A stretch of 35,252 nucleotides of DNA from Micromonospora acroterricola (lineage in GTDB: Bacteria; Actinomycetota; Actinomycetes; Mycobacteriales; Micromonosporaceae), in assembly GCF_003172955.1 (NCBI RefSeq), contig NZ_QGKR01000212.1, positions 1-35,252 on the forward strand, written 5' to 3'. The translations under genes were made by a program, and so were the position numbers. How positions within the stretch are numbered: the stretch's first letter is position 1; each line of letters begins with the position of its first letter. This document shows positions 28,918 to 35,252 of this stretch, piece by piece. The notes under the pieces were generated by a model. It was not told where the DNA came from and did not search any database. It saw only the letters and a program-made list of their open reading frames with translations.

Positions 28918-31740
28918 ATGACCGTAGAGCAGTTCGCCACCCGTCACATCGGTCCCGGCCCGGACGATGAGCGCCGGATGTTGGAGGTCGTCGGCCACGG
29001 CTCGATCGACGAGCTGATGGACGCCGCGATCCCCGAGGTGATCCGCTGGCACGGCACCCTCGACCTGCCGGACCCGGCCACCGAGGCCGAGACGATCGCC
29101 GAGCTGCGGGCCCTGGCGGCGCGCAACACCGTCGCCGTGTCGATGATCGGGCTGGGCTACCACGGCACGCACACCCCGGCGGTGATCCGCCGCAACGTGC
29201 TGGAGGACCCGGCCTGGTACACGGCGTACACGCCGTACCAGCCGGAGATCAGCCAGGGGCGGCTGGAGGCGTTGCTGAACTTCCAGACCATGGTCACCGA
29301 CCTGACCGGCCTGGCGACCGCGAACGCGTCGATGCTCGACGAGGGCACCGCCGCGGCGGAGGCCATGACCCTGGCGCGCCGAGCGTCGAAGAGCAAGAGC
29401 GCCGTGTACGTGGTCGACGCCGACGCGCTGCCGCAGACCATCGCGGTGATCACCAGCCGGGCGGAGCCACTCGGCATCGAGGTGCGGGTCGTCGACGTCG
29501 AGCGCGACGAGCTGCCCGCCGAGTTCTTCGGCCTGCACCTTCAGTACCCGGGGGCGTCCGGCGCGGTACGCGACCACGCGGCGCTGGTCGAGGCCGCGCA
29601 CGCCGCCGGCGCCCTGGTCACCGTCGCGGCGGACCTGCTGGCGTTGACGCTGCTGCGCGCGCCGGGGGAGATCGGCGCGGACATCGCCGCCGGCACCACC
29701 CAGCGTTTCGGCGTACCCATGGGCTTCGGTGGGCCGCACGCCGGTTACCTGGCGGTCCGGGCGGGCCTCGAGCGGATGCTGCCGGGCCGGCTGGTCGGGG
29801 TGTCCCGCGACGCGGACGGCAACCCGGCCTACCGGCTGGCGTTGCAGACCCGCGAGCAGCACATCCGGCGGGAGAAGGCGACCAGCAACATCTGCACCGC
29901 GCAGGTGCTGCTCGCCGTGATGGCCGGCATGTACGCGGTCTACCACGGCCCGGACGGGCTGCGCGACATCGCGGCGCGTACCCATGCCATGGCGGCGCGG
30001 CTCGCGGCCGGGCTGCGCGCCGGCGGCGTGCGGGTCGACGACGTCGCGTTCTTCGACACCGTCACCGCCACCGTGCCCGGGCGGGCCGGCGACATCGTCG
30101 CGGCGGCGGCCGAGCGGGGGGTGAACCTGCGGCTGGTCGACGCCGACCGGGTCGGCGTCTCCTGCGACGAGACCACCACCGTCGAGCACCTGGCGGCGGT
30201 GTGGGCGGCGTTCGGCGTGCCCGCCTTCGACGGGGACGGCGAGCAGGCTCTGCCGGCGGCGCTGACGCGCACCAGCGAGTTCCTCACCCACCCGGTGTTC
30301 CGCAGCCACCACTCGGAGACGGCGATGCTGCGCTACCTGCGCCGGCTGTCGGACTTCGACTACGCCCTGGACCGGGGCATGATCCCGCTCGGGTCGTGCA
30401 CGATGAAGCTCAACGCGACCACCGAGATGGAGCCGGTCAGCTGGGCGGAGTTCGCGCACATCCACCCGTTCGCGCCGGACGCGCAGACCGCCGGCTACCG
30501 GGAGCTGATCGGCCAGCTGGAGGCGTGGCTGGCCGAGGTGACCGGCTACGACGCGGTCAGCGTGCAGCCCAACGCCGGTTCCCAGGGTGAGCTGGCGGGG
30601 CTGCTGGCCATCCGGGCCTGGCACCGCAGCCGGGGCGAGGCGCACCGCGACGTGTGCCTGATCCCGTCCTCGGCGCACGGCACCAACGCGGCGTCGGCGG
30701 TGATGGCCGGCATGCGGGTGGTCGTGGTGGCCTGCGACGACGACGGCAACGTCGACCTGGTCGACCTGGACGCGAAGATCGACAAGCACCGGGACGCGCT
30801 GGCCGCGATCATGGTGACGTACCCGTCGACGCACGGGGTGTACGAGACGGGCATCGCGCAGCTGTGCGCGAAGGTCCACGACGCCGGCGGGCAGGTGTAC
30901 GTCGACGGGGCGAACCTCAACGCCCTCGTGGGGTTCGCGAAGCCGGGCAAGTTCGGCGCGGACGTGTCGCACCTGAACCTGCACAAGACGTTCTGCATCC
31001 CGCACGGCGGCGGCGGCCCCGGGGTGGGTCCGGTGGCGGTGCGGGCGCACCTGGCGCCGTTCCTGCCCGGTGACCCGCTGGGTGCGCACGTCGACGCCAC
31101 GCCGGCGATCTCGGCGGCGAGGTACGGGTCGGCGGGGATCCTGCCGATCCCGTGGGCGTACCTGCGGATGATGGGCGCGTCGGGGCTGACCCGGGCCACC
31201 GGCGTGGCGGTGCTGACCGCGAACTACGTGGCGGCGCGGCTGCGCGGGCACTTCCCGGTGCTGTACGCCGGCAACAAGGGCCTGGTGGCGCACGAGTGCA
31301 TCCTCGACCTGCGGCCGCTGACGAAGGCGACCGGGGTGAGCGTGGACGACGTGGCGAAGCGGCTCATCGACTACGGGTTCCACGCGCCGACGATGTCGTT
31401 CCCGGTGGCCGGGACGCTGATGGTGGAGCCGACCGAGAGCGAGGACCTGGCCGAGCTGGACCGGTTCTGCGACGCGATGATCGCGATCCGGGCCGAGATC
31501 GACCAGGTGGGGTCGGGGCAGTGGCCGGCGGAGGACAACCCGCTGGCGAACGCGCCGCACACCGCGGCGATGGTCAGCGGTGACGAGTGGCCGCACCCGT
31601 ACCCGCGGTCGGTGGGCGCGTACCCGGGCGGGGTGGACCGGGCCGGGAAGTACTGGCCTCCGGTGCGGCGCATCGACGGCGCGTACGGCGACCGGAACCT
31701 GGTCTGCTCGTGTCCGGCGCCGGAGGCCTTCGAGGACTGA
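28918..31740 (+). CDS. gcvP: Glycine dehydrogenase (decarboxylating), glycine cleavage P protein
   Basis: This PLP enzyme decarboxylates glycine and loads the remaining aminomethyl group onto GcvH. The 940-residue size fits the fused single-chain P protein. The PLP Lys690 lies in [15 protein letters not shown]. Other landmarks are FATRHIGPG at the N-terminus, [50 protein letters not shown] and [12 protein letters not shown] 28918 is preferred over GTG 28909 because GGGAG lies about 9 nt upstream and homologues begin near [10 protein letters not shown]. It is the equivalent of Rv1832 (gcvB). It is under the glycine riboswitch immediately upstream. Confidence 0.96.
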   Translation: MTVEQFATRHIGPGPDDERRMLEVVGHGSIDELMDAAIPEVIRWHGTLDLPDPATEAETIAELRALAARNTVAVSMIGLGYHGTHTPAVIRRNVLEDPAWYTAYTPYQPEISQGRLEALLNFQTMVTDLTGLATANASMLDEGTAAAEAMTLARRASKSKSAVYVVDADALPQTIAVITSRAEPLGIEVRVVDVERDELPAEFFGLHLQYPGASGAVRDHAALVEAAHAAGALVTVAADLLALTLLRAPGEIGADIAAGTTQRFGVPMGFGGPHAGYLAVRAGLERMLPGRLVGVSRDADGNPAYRLALQTREQHIRREKATSNICTAQVLLAVMAGMYAVYHGPDGLRDIAARTHAMAARLAAGLRAGGVRVDDVAFFDTVTATVPGRAGDIVAAAAERGVNLRLVDADRVGVSCDETTTVEHLAAVWAAFGVPAFDGDGEQALPAALTRTSEFLTHPVFRSHHSETAMLRYLRRLSDFDYALDRGMIPLGSCTMKLNATTEMEPVSWAEFAHIHPFAPDAQTAGYRELIGQLEAWLAEVTGYDAVSVQPNAGSQGELAGLLAIRAWHRSRGEAHRDVCLIPSSAHGTNAASAVMAGMRVVVVACDDDGNVDLVDLDAKIDKHRDALAAIMVTYPSTHGVYETGIAQLCAKVHDAGGQVYVDGANLNALVGFAKPGKFGADVSHLNLHKTFCIPHGGGGPGVGPVAVRAHLAPFLPGDPLGAHVDATPAISAARYGSAGILPIPWAYLRMMGASGLTRATGVAVLTANYVAARLRGHFPVLYAGNKGLVAHECILDLRPLTKATGVSVDDVAKRLIDYGFHAPTMSFPVAGTLMVEPTESEDLAELDRFCDAMIAIRAEIDQVGSGQWPAEDNPLANAPHTAAMVSGDEWPHPYPRSVGAYPGGVDRAGKYWPPVRRIDGAYGDRNLVCSCPAPEAFED

Positions 31741-31863
31741 CGGTGGGACGCCGGGGCGGGCGGTGCGGCCGCCCCGGCAGCCGCGCCGACCTGGGCCGGG
31801 ATGTCCCGTACCGGGGGACTAGCCTGGGTCGACGGCGGCGGTTCGGTGACGCTGGGTGGTCGA

Positions 31864-32064
31864 TCAGGCCACGAGGGCGTGTCGGGCGGGGCCGCGGTGC
31901 GGGGCGATGCTGCTGCCGTCGGGGAGCAGCTCGCCGGTGTCCTCGAACACGATGACACCGTTGCAGAGCAGGCTCCAGCCCTGCTCACGGAAGCAGGCGA
32001 GGACGCGTGCGGCTTCCCGGTCGATGGCTTCGGCGGAGGGGCAGGTCGGTTGGTGCTGGCACAT
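31864..32064 (-). CDS. DUF5999 family small protein
   Basis: A 66-residue product starting MCQHQPTCPSAEAIDREAA, with CFREQGWSLLCNGVIVFEDTGELLPDG and a C-terminal IAPHR. It matches a family of short proteins common in actinomycetes and of unknown function. The early C-x-H-x3-C pattern (CQHQPTC) may bind metal. ATG 32064 is chosen because GGAG lies about 6 nt upstream and conserved sequence starts there; ATG 32097 would add 11 residues. It is divergent from pabB. Confidence 0.75.
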   Translation of the reverse strand: MCQHQPTCPSAEAIDREAARVLACFREQGWSLLCNGVIVFEDTGELLPDGSSIAPHRGPARHALVA

Positions 32065-32092
32065 CGGGTTCTCCGGACTGTGGGGGCACTGT

Positions 32093-32109
32093 GTCATGGT
32101 TCACATGAC
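32093..32109. promoter_or_regulatory. Inverted repeat between the divergent DUF5999 and pabB genes
   Basis: GTCATG (32093-32098) and CATGAC (32104-32109) are separated by GTTCA. The site lies 29 bp upstream of the DUF5999 start and 79 bp upstream of the pabB start. It could be an operator serving either gene. Confidence 0.35.
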
Positions 32110-32187
32110 CAGTGACGCACAGTACCAAGCGAAAGTGTCCAGCATCGAGCAGGTGCCGGTCTGGTTCACGGGAAATCCACTGAACGG

Positions 32188-33381
32188 ATGAGGAAGGTGG
32201 AACCGAACGGCGTGGAAACGCTCCCACAGGTGGTGGTCGATGTGCCCGCCGGGCCGCCCGGCTGCCGGGGTGCCCTCGTCGAGCGCGCCCGGCTGCAGTG
32301 GCGCCGCTGCGACGGCGGCGACCCCGCCGCGCTCGCCCAGGAGTTCCTCGCCGCGCACGGCCTGCCACTGCACGACCTGACCCGCCCCGCCGCCGCACAC
32401 ACCGCCACCGGGGCCTGCGGCGCGGCGCTGTACCTGTCCGCCGCCGCCGGGGCGCTGCTCGCCGGCGCCCCGGCCGCCGCGCCCGAGCCCGCGCCGGCCC
32501 TGCCCGACCTCGCCGTCGTCGTCTACGACCACGGCCCCACCCGGGCCGCGTCGCCCCGCCCGCCGTCGCCCTGGTGGCTCGGTGAGTGGACCGAGAGCTG
32601 GACGCCCCGCCAGCACGCCGACGCCGTCGACGCCGTCCGCGCCGCCATCGGCCGCGGCGACGTCTACCAGACCAACCTCGTCGGCCACGCCGCCGCCCGC
32701 TACACCGGCGACCCCCTGCCCGCCCTCAGCCGCCTCGGCGCGCTGCCCGGCGCCCGCTACGGCGGCGTGCTCACCGGCGACGGCTGGGCGATCGGCTGCG
32801 CCTCCCCGGAGACCCTCGTCGAGGTCACCGACGGGCAGCTCACCACCCGACCCATCAAGGGCACCCGCCCGGCCACCACCGCCGGCCGCGCCGAACTGCT
32901 CGCCAGCGCCAAGGAACGCGCCGAACACATCATGATCGTCGACCTGGAACGCAACGACCTGGCCCGCGTCGCCCGCACCGGCAGCGTCCACGTCGACGAG
33001 CTGTTCGCCGTACGCCGCTGGTGCGACCTGTGGCAGGCCGAATCCACCGTCCGCGCCGCCGTCGCCGACGGCCTCGGCCTGGCCGACCTGCTGCGCGCCA
33101 CCTGCCCCGGCGGCTCCGTCACCGGCGCCCCCAAACTCGCCGCCCTGACCCAGATCAGCGCCCTCGAACCCGTCGGCCGGGGCGCCAGCATGGGCGCGCT
33201 CGGCTGGGTCGCCCCCGGCCGGGTCGACCTCGGCCTGACCATCCGCACCGCCGCCGCCGACGGCGACACGATGCACACCTGGGCCGGCGGCGGCATCACC
33301 TGGGACAGCGACCCCACCGCCGAGGTCGCCGAGGCGGCCGCGAAGACCGCCCCGATCCGCGCCACCCTGGCCGGCCGCTGA
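32188..33381 (+). CDS. pabB: Aminodeoxychorismate synthase component I-like (chorismate-binding enzyme)
   Basis: A 397-residue chorismate-binding protein. C-terminal landmarks: GDVYQTNLVGHAA, ASPETLVEV, PIKGTRP (typical of PabB), AEHIMIVDLERNDLARVA, TCPGGSVTGAPKLAAL and a GGGITWDSDP end. PabB makes 4-amino-4-deoxychorismate for folate with a glutaminase subunit (PabA), which is not adjacent. Isochorismate or anthranilate synthases share the fold; PIKGT favours PabB. ATG 32188 has no good ribosome site; GTG 32197 and 32212 are later options. The peptide deformylase gene starts 31 nt after its stop. Confidence 0.83.
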   Translation: MRKVEPNGVETLPQVVVDVPAGPPGCRGALVERARLQWRRCDGGDPAALAQEFLAAHGLPLHDLTRPAAAHTATGACGAALYLSAAAGALLAGAPAAAPEPAPALPDLAVVVYDHGPTRAASPRPPSPWWLGEWTESWTPRQHADAVDAVRAAIGRGDVYQTNLVGHAAARYTGDPLPALSRLGALPGARYGGVLTGDGWAIGCASPETLVEVTDGQLTTRPIKGTRPATTAGRAELLASAKERAEHIMIVDLERNDLARVARTGSVHVDELFAVRRWCDLWQAESTVRAAVADGLGLADLLRATCPGGSVTGAPKLAALTQISALEPVGRGASMGALGWVAPGRVDLGLTIRTAAADGDTMHTWAGGGITWDSDPTAEVAEAAAKTAPIRATLAGR

Positions 33382-33412
33382 ACACGCCGCCACCGGCGAT
33401 ACCCTGACCACC

Positions 33413-33922
33413 ATGACCATGCGGCCCATCCGGATCATCGGCGACCCCGTCCTGCGCACCCCGTGCGAGCCGGTCACCACCTTCGACACCGAGCTGCGCG
33501 CCCTGGTCACCGACCTGATGGACACCCTGCTCGGCGCCCCCGGCCGGGCCGGCGTCGCCGCCCCGCAGATCGGCGTCAGCGCCCAGGTGTTCGTCTACGA
33601 CGCCGACGGGCACCGCGGCCACCTCATCAACCCCACCCTCGAGCTGTCCGAGGAACGCCAGGACGACGAGGAGGGCTGCCTGTCCATCCCCGGCCTGTAC
33701 TTCCCGACCCAGCGGGCCCTGCACGCCACCGCCCGTGGCGTCGACCAGCACGGCGAACCCCTGACCATCGCCGGCAGCGGCTTCCTCGCCCGCGCCCTGC
33801 AACACGAGACCGACCACCTGCTCGGCAAGCTGTACGTCGACACGCTCAGCGGCGACACCCGCCGCCGCGCCCTGCGCGAGATCCGCGCCGGCCGCTTCGA
33901 CTCACCCAGCCGCCGCCGCTAA
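33413..33922 (+). CDS. def: Peptide deformylase
   Basis: A metalloenzyme that removes the N-formyl group from new proteins. Its 169 residues carry the three motifs: GVAAPQIG (47-54), EEGCLSIPG (86-94, metal ligand C89) and QHETDHLLG (130-138, ligands H131 and H135, catalytic E132). The length is normal. ATG 33413 gives MTMRPIRI; ATG 33419 two codons later is equally possible, and neither has a strong ribosome site. It converges on the GNAT gene, 24 nt away. Confidence 0.95.
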   Translation: MTMRPIRIIGDPVLRTPCEPVTTFDTELRALVTDLMDTLLGAPGRAGVAAPQIGVSAQVFVYDADGHRGHLINPTLELSEERQDDEEGCLSIPGLYFPTQRALHATARGVDQHGEPLTIAGSGFLARALQHETDHLLGKLYVDTLSGDTRRRALREIRAGRFDSPSRRR

Positions 33923-33946
33923 CGAGCCACCCCTGACCTGCCGCCG

Positions 33947-34717
33947 CTAGCGGGCGGTCAGCGTGTACTCGTCGTAGTCGGCAACCCGGGTGAAGCCCAG
34001 CCTCTCGTACAGCCGCAGCGCGGCCGCGTTGTCCGCCCTGACGTTCAGCGTGACGTGCTCGACGGTCTCCCGCAGCCGGACGCACAGCGCCGCCACCACC
34101 GCCGCGGCCAGGCCCCGCCCGCGCCAACGCGGATGGGTCGTGACGTTGCCCAACGCCGCCACCCGGTACACCGGCGACCACACGTGCACCCCGGCCACCG
34201 CCGCCAGCTCACCGCCCGCACGGACGCCCAGGTACTGCCCGGTGTCCAGCATCCGCGGATCGAACCAGTTCTCCGGATACGCCTGCGCGTACAGGCGGCG
34301 CAGCTGCGGCAGGTCCGCCGCGCCGAGCACCACTCCCGCCGGGCGCACCGCCGCCAACCGGACCGGATCGGTCAACGCCATCCGGTGGTGCGCGCCGCCG
34401 GAATCCAGCCGGAACGACCCGGCCAGGGCATCGGTCAGGCCGGGGGACAGGTGCGCGTACAACCGGGCGGGCAACACCGGCGCCACCTCGGCCAGCAACG
34501 CCGCCAGCGCCGCGGTGTCCGCCGGCGCCGCGAACGCCAACAGCGTCGGCGGGTCCACCCCGTGGTACAGCAACGCGACCTGCTCACCCCGGCGGAACCA
34601 CGAGGTGTACGGCCAGAAGAAGTCGTCCAGGTCGCCCAGCTGGTAGGCGTGCAGCACCGGATCGCGCCCCAGCAGGTCGGCCAGGACGGACCGGTCGTGC
34701 TCCGCGCGTACCGGCAT
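33947..34717 (-). CDS. GNAT-family N-acetyltransferase
   Basis: A 256-residue protein. The C-terminal GNAT fold (about 150-250) has the acetyl-CoA motif in TTHPRWRGRGLAAAVVAAL and the final NVRADNAAALRLYERLGFTRVADYDEYTL. The N-terminal 130 residues (LHAYQLGDLDDFFWPYTSWF ...) form a second, degenerate GNAT-like half, as in other double-domain family members. The substrate is unknown. ATG 34717 starts 10 nt after the stop of the TSUP transporter gene on the same strand, so they are likely co-transcribed. Confidence 0.85.
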   Translation of the reverse strand: MPVRAEHDRSVLADLLGRDPVLHAYQLGDLDDFFWPYTSWFRRGEQVALLYHGVDPPTLLAFAAPADTAALAALLAEVAPVLPARLYAHLSPGLTDALAGSFRLDSGGAHHRMALTDPVRLAAVRPAGVVLGAADLPQLRRLYAQAYPENWFDPRMLDTGQYLGVRAGGELAAVAGVHVWSPVYRVAALGNVTTHPRWRGRGLAAAVVAALCVRLRETVEHVTLNVRADNAAALRLYERLGFTRVADYDEYTLTAR

Positions 34718-34727
34718 CAGCGCGAGC

Positions 34728-35252
34728 TCACCCGGCCAGCCACTGGTCGTACCCGAGCTTCGCGACCAACGCCACCACCACCACCAGCAGCACCACCCGC
34801 ACGAAACGCGACCCGCGGCGCAGCGCCATCCGCGCCCCCACCACCGCGCCGGCGATGTTGCACACCGCCATGCCCGCGCCCAGCAGCCACCACACGTGCC
34901 CGGTCACCCCGAACACCACCAGCGCGCCCAGGTTGGTACCCGCGTTGACGACCTTCGCCATCGCCGAACCGTGCACGAAGTCCGCGCCCACCAGCGCGGT
35001 GAACGCCAGCACCAGGAACGTGCCCGTGCCCGGACCGATCAACCCGTCGTACAGCGCGATGCCGACACCCGCCAGCGCGATCGCCGCCGCCACCCGCGCC
35101 GGGGTCCGCCGCTGCGGCATCGCCACCACTCCCAGCCGGGGGCGCAGCAGCACGAACAGCGCCACCGACAGCAGCACCACCAGCACCACCGGCCGGTACG
35201 CCGACGCGGGCACCGCGCCGGCCAGCACGGCACCCACCCCCGCGCTCAGCAC
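34728..35252 (-). CDS. TSUP (TauE/SafE-like) membrane transporter, cut by the window edge
   Basis: A 175-codon C-terminal part runs in from the right edge. It is highly hydrophobic with at least five membrane segments. The family motif ALYDGLIGPGTGTFLVLAF is followed by VGADFVHGSAMAKVVNAGTNLGALVVF and VCNIAGAVVGARMALRRGSRF, characteristic of TSUP family transporters proposed to move sulfur- or carbon-containing anions. A GTG lies at the very edge (35250-35252), but normal lengths near 250 residues suggest the true start lies outside. Confidence 0.88.
   Translation of the reverse strand: MLSAGVGAVLAGAVPASAYRPVVLVVLLSVALFVLLRPRLGVVAMPQRRTPARVAAAIALAGVGIALYDGLIGPGTGTFLVLAFTALVGADFVHGSAMAKVVNAGTNLGALVVFGVTGHVWWLLGAGMAVCNIAGAVVGARMALRRGSRFVRVVLLVVVVALVAKLGYDQWLAG

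Noticed and set aside
28877..28920. A second complete glycine aptamer
   Set aside because: The stretch after the first aptamer is too short and lacks the CTCTCAGGC-type core, so only a ghost aptamer hairpin is claimed.
28012..31596. A 1194-codon minus-strand frame
   Set aside because: It is antisense to the sirtuin gene, the glycine riboswitch and gcvP, with shadow-like composition and no domains.

Overview
The window is a very GC-rich actinobacterial chromosome segment. Third codon positions are strongly G/C, GTG starts are frequent, and many genes overlap by GTGA or ATGA. The gene content and a conserved gene order shared with Mycobacterium tuberculosis Rv1822-Rv1832 fit Actinomycetota. 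A Micromonospora-like organism (Micromonosporaceae) is the best guess, but this is inference from style and content, not from a search.

Left third (1-9585): after the tail of a protein with a lysozyme-like pattern and a 437-bp hairpin-rich gap comes a complete selenocysteine module. It holds a three-gene formate dehydrogenase (catalytic subunit, four-cluster ferredoxin-like subunit, NrfD-type membrane subunit), then tRNA-Sec, selA and selB, all on the + strand. The catalytic subunit is one gene (736-4020) interrupted by an in-frame TGA at 1303-1305. That codon sits in the conserved Sec context and is followed at bacterial spacing by a SECIS hairpin whose apical loop is GGTCT. Gene-by-gene readers would split it into two ORFs. 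The tRNA with anticodon TCA, the Sec synthase and the Sec elongation factor lie directly downstream, so substrate gene and decoding machinery form one unit. selD is not in the window.

Middle (9586-16723): accessory and housekeeping genes. These are a small hypothetical, a CNNM/CorC-type membrane protein, a small membrane protein, a HhH-GPD glycosylase-like protein, three small conserved hypotheticals, a double universal stress protein, a SAM methyltransferase of the DUF574 type, a SpoIIE/PP2C phosphatase and a MarR regulator.

Right-middle (17019-31740): a block in the order of M. tuberculosis Rv1822-Rv1832. It runs CDP-alcohol phosphatidyltransferase, DUF881, Sbp (DUF1290), DUF881, gcvH, garA (FHA), ftsR (MerR), DUF151 and a second MerR, and ends with gcvP behind a glycine riboswitch. 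Between the second MerR gene and gcvP sits about 5.5 kb of other genes: a truncated globin and a flavohemoglobin-like protein (probable nitric oxide detoxification), a 65-codon ORF made only of a 57-bp tandem repeat, a DivIVA-like coiled-coil protein, a methyltransferase, an SDR-type protein and a sirtuin.

Right end (31864-35252): a DUF5999 protein, the PabB-type chorismate enzyme, peptide deformylase, a GNAT acetyltransferase and a TSUP (TauE-like) transporter cut by the window edge.

Most notable are the compact selenocysteine locus, the repeat-made coupled ORF, the riboswitch with a ghost aptamer, and an unassigned structured RNA candidate upstream of the formate dehydrogenase.
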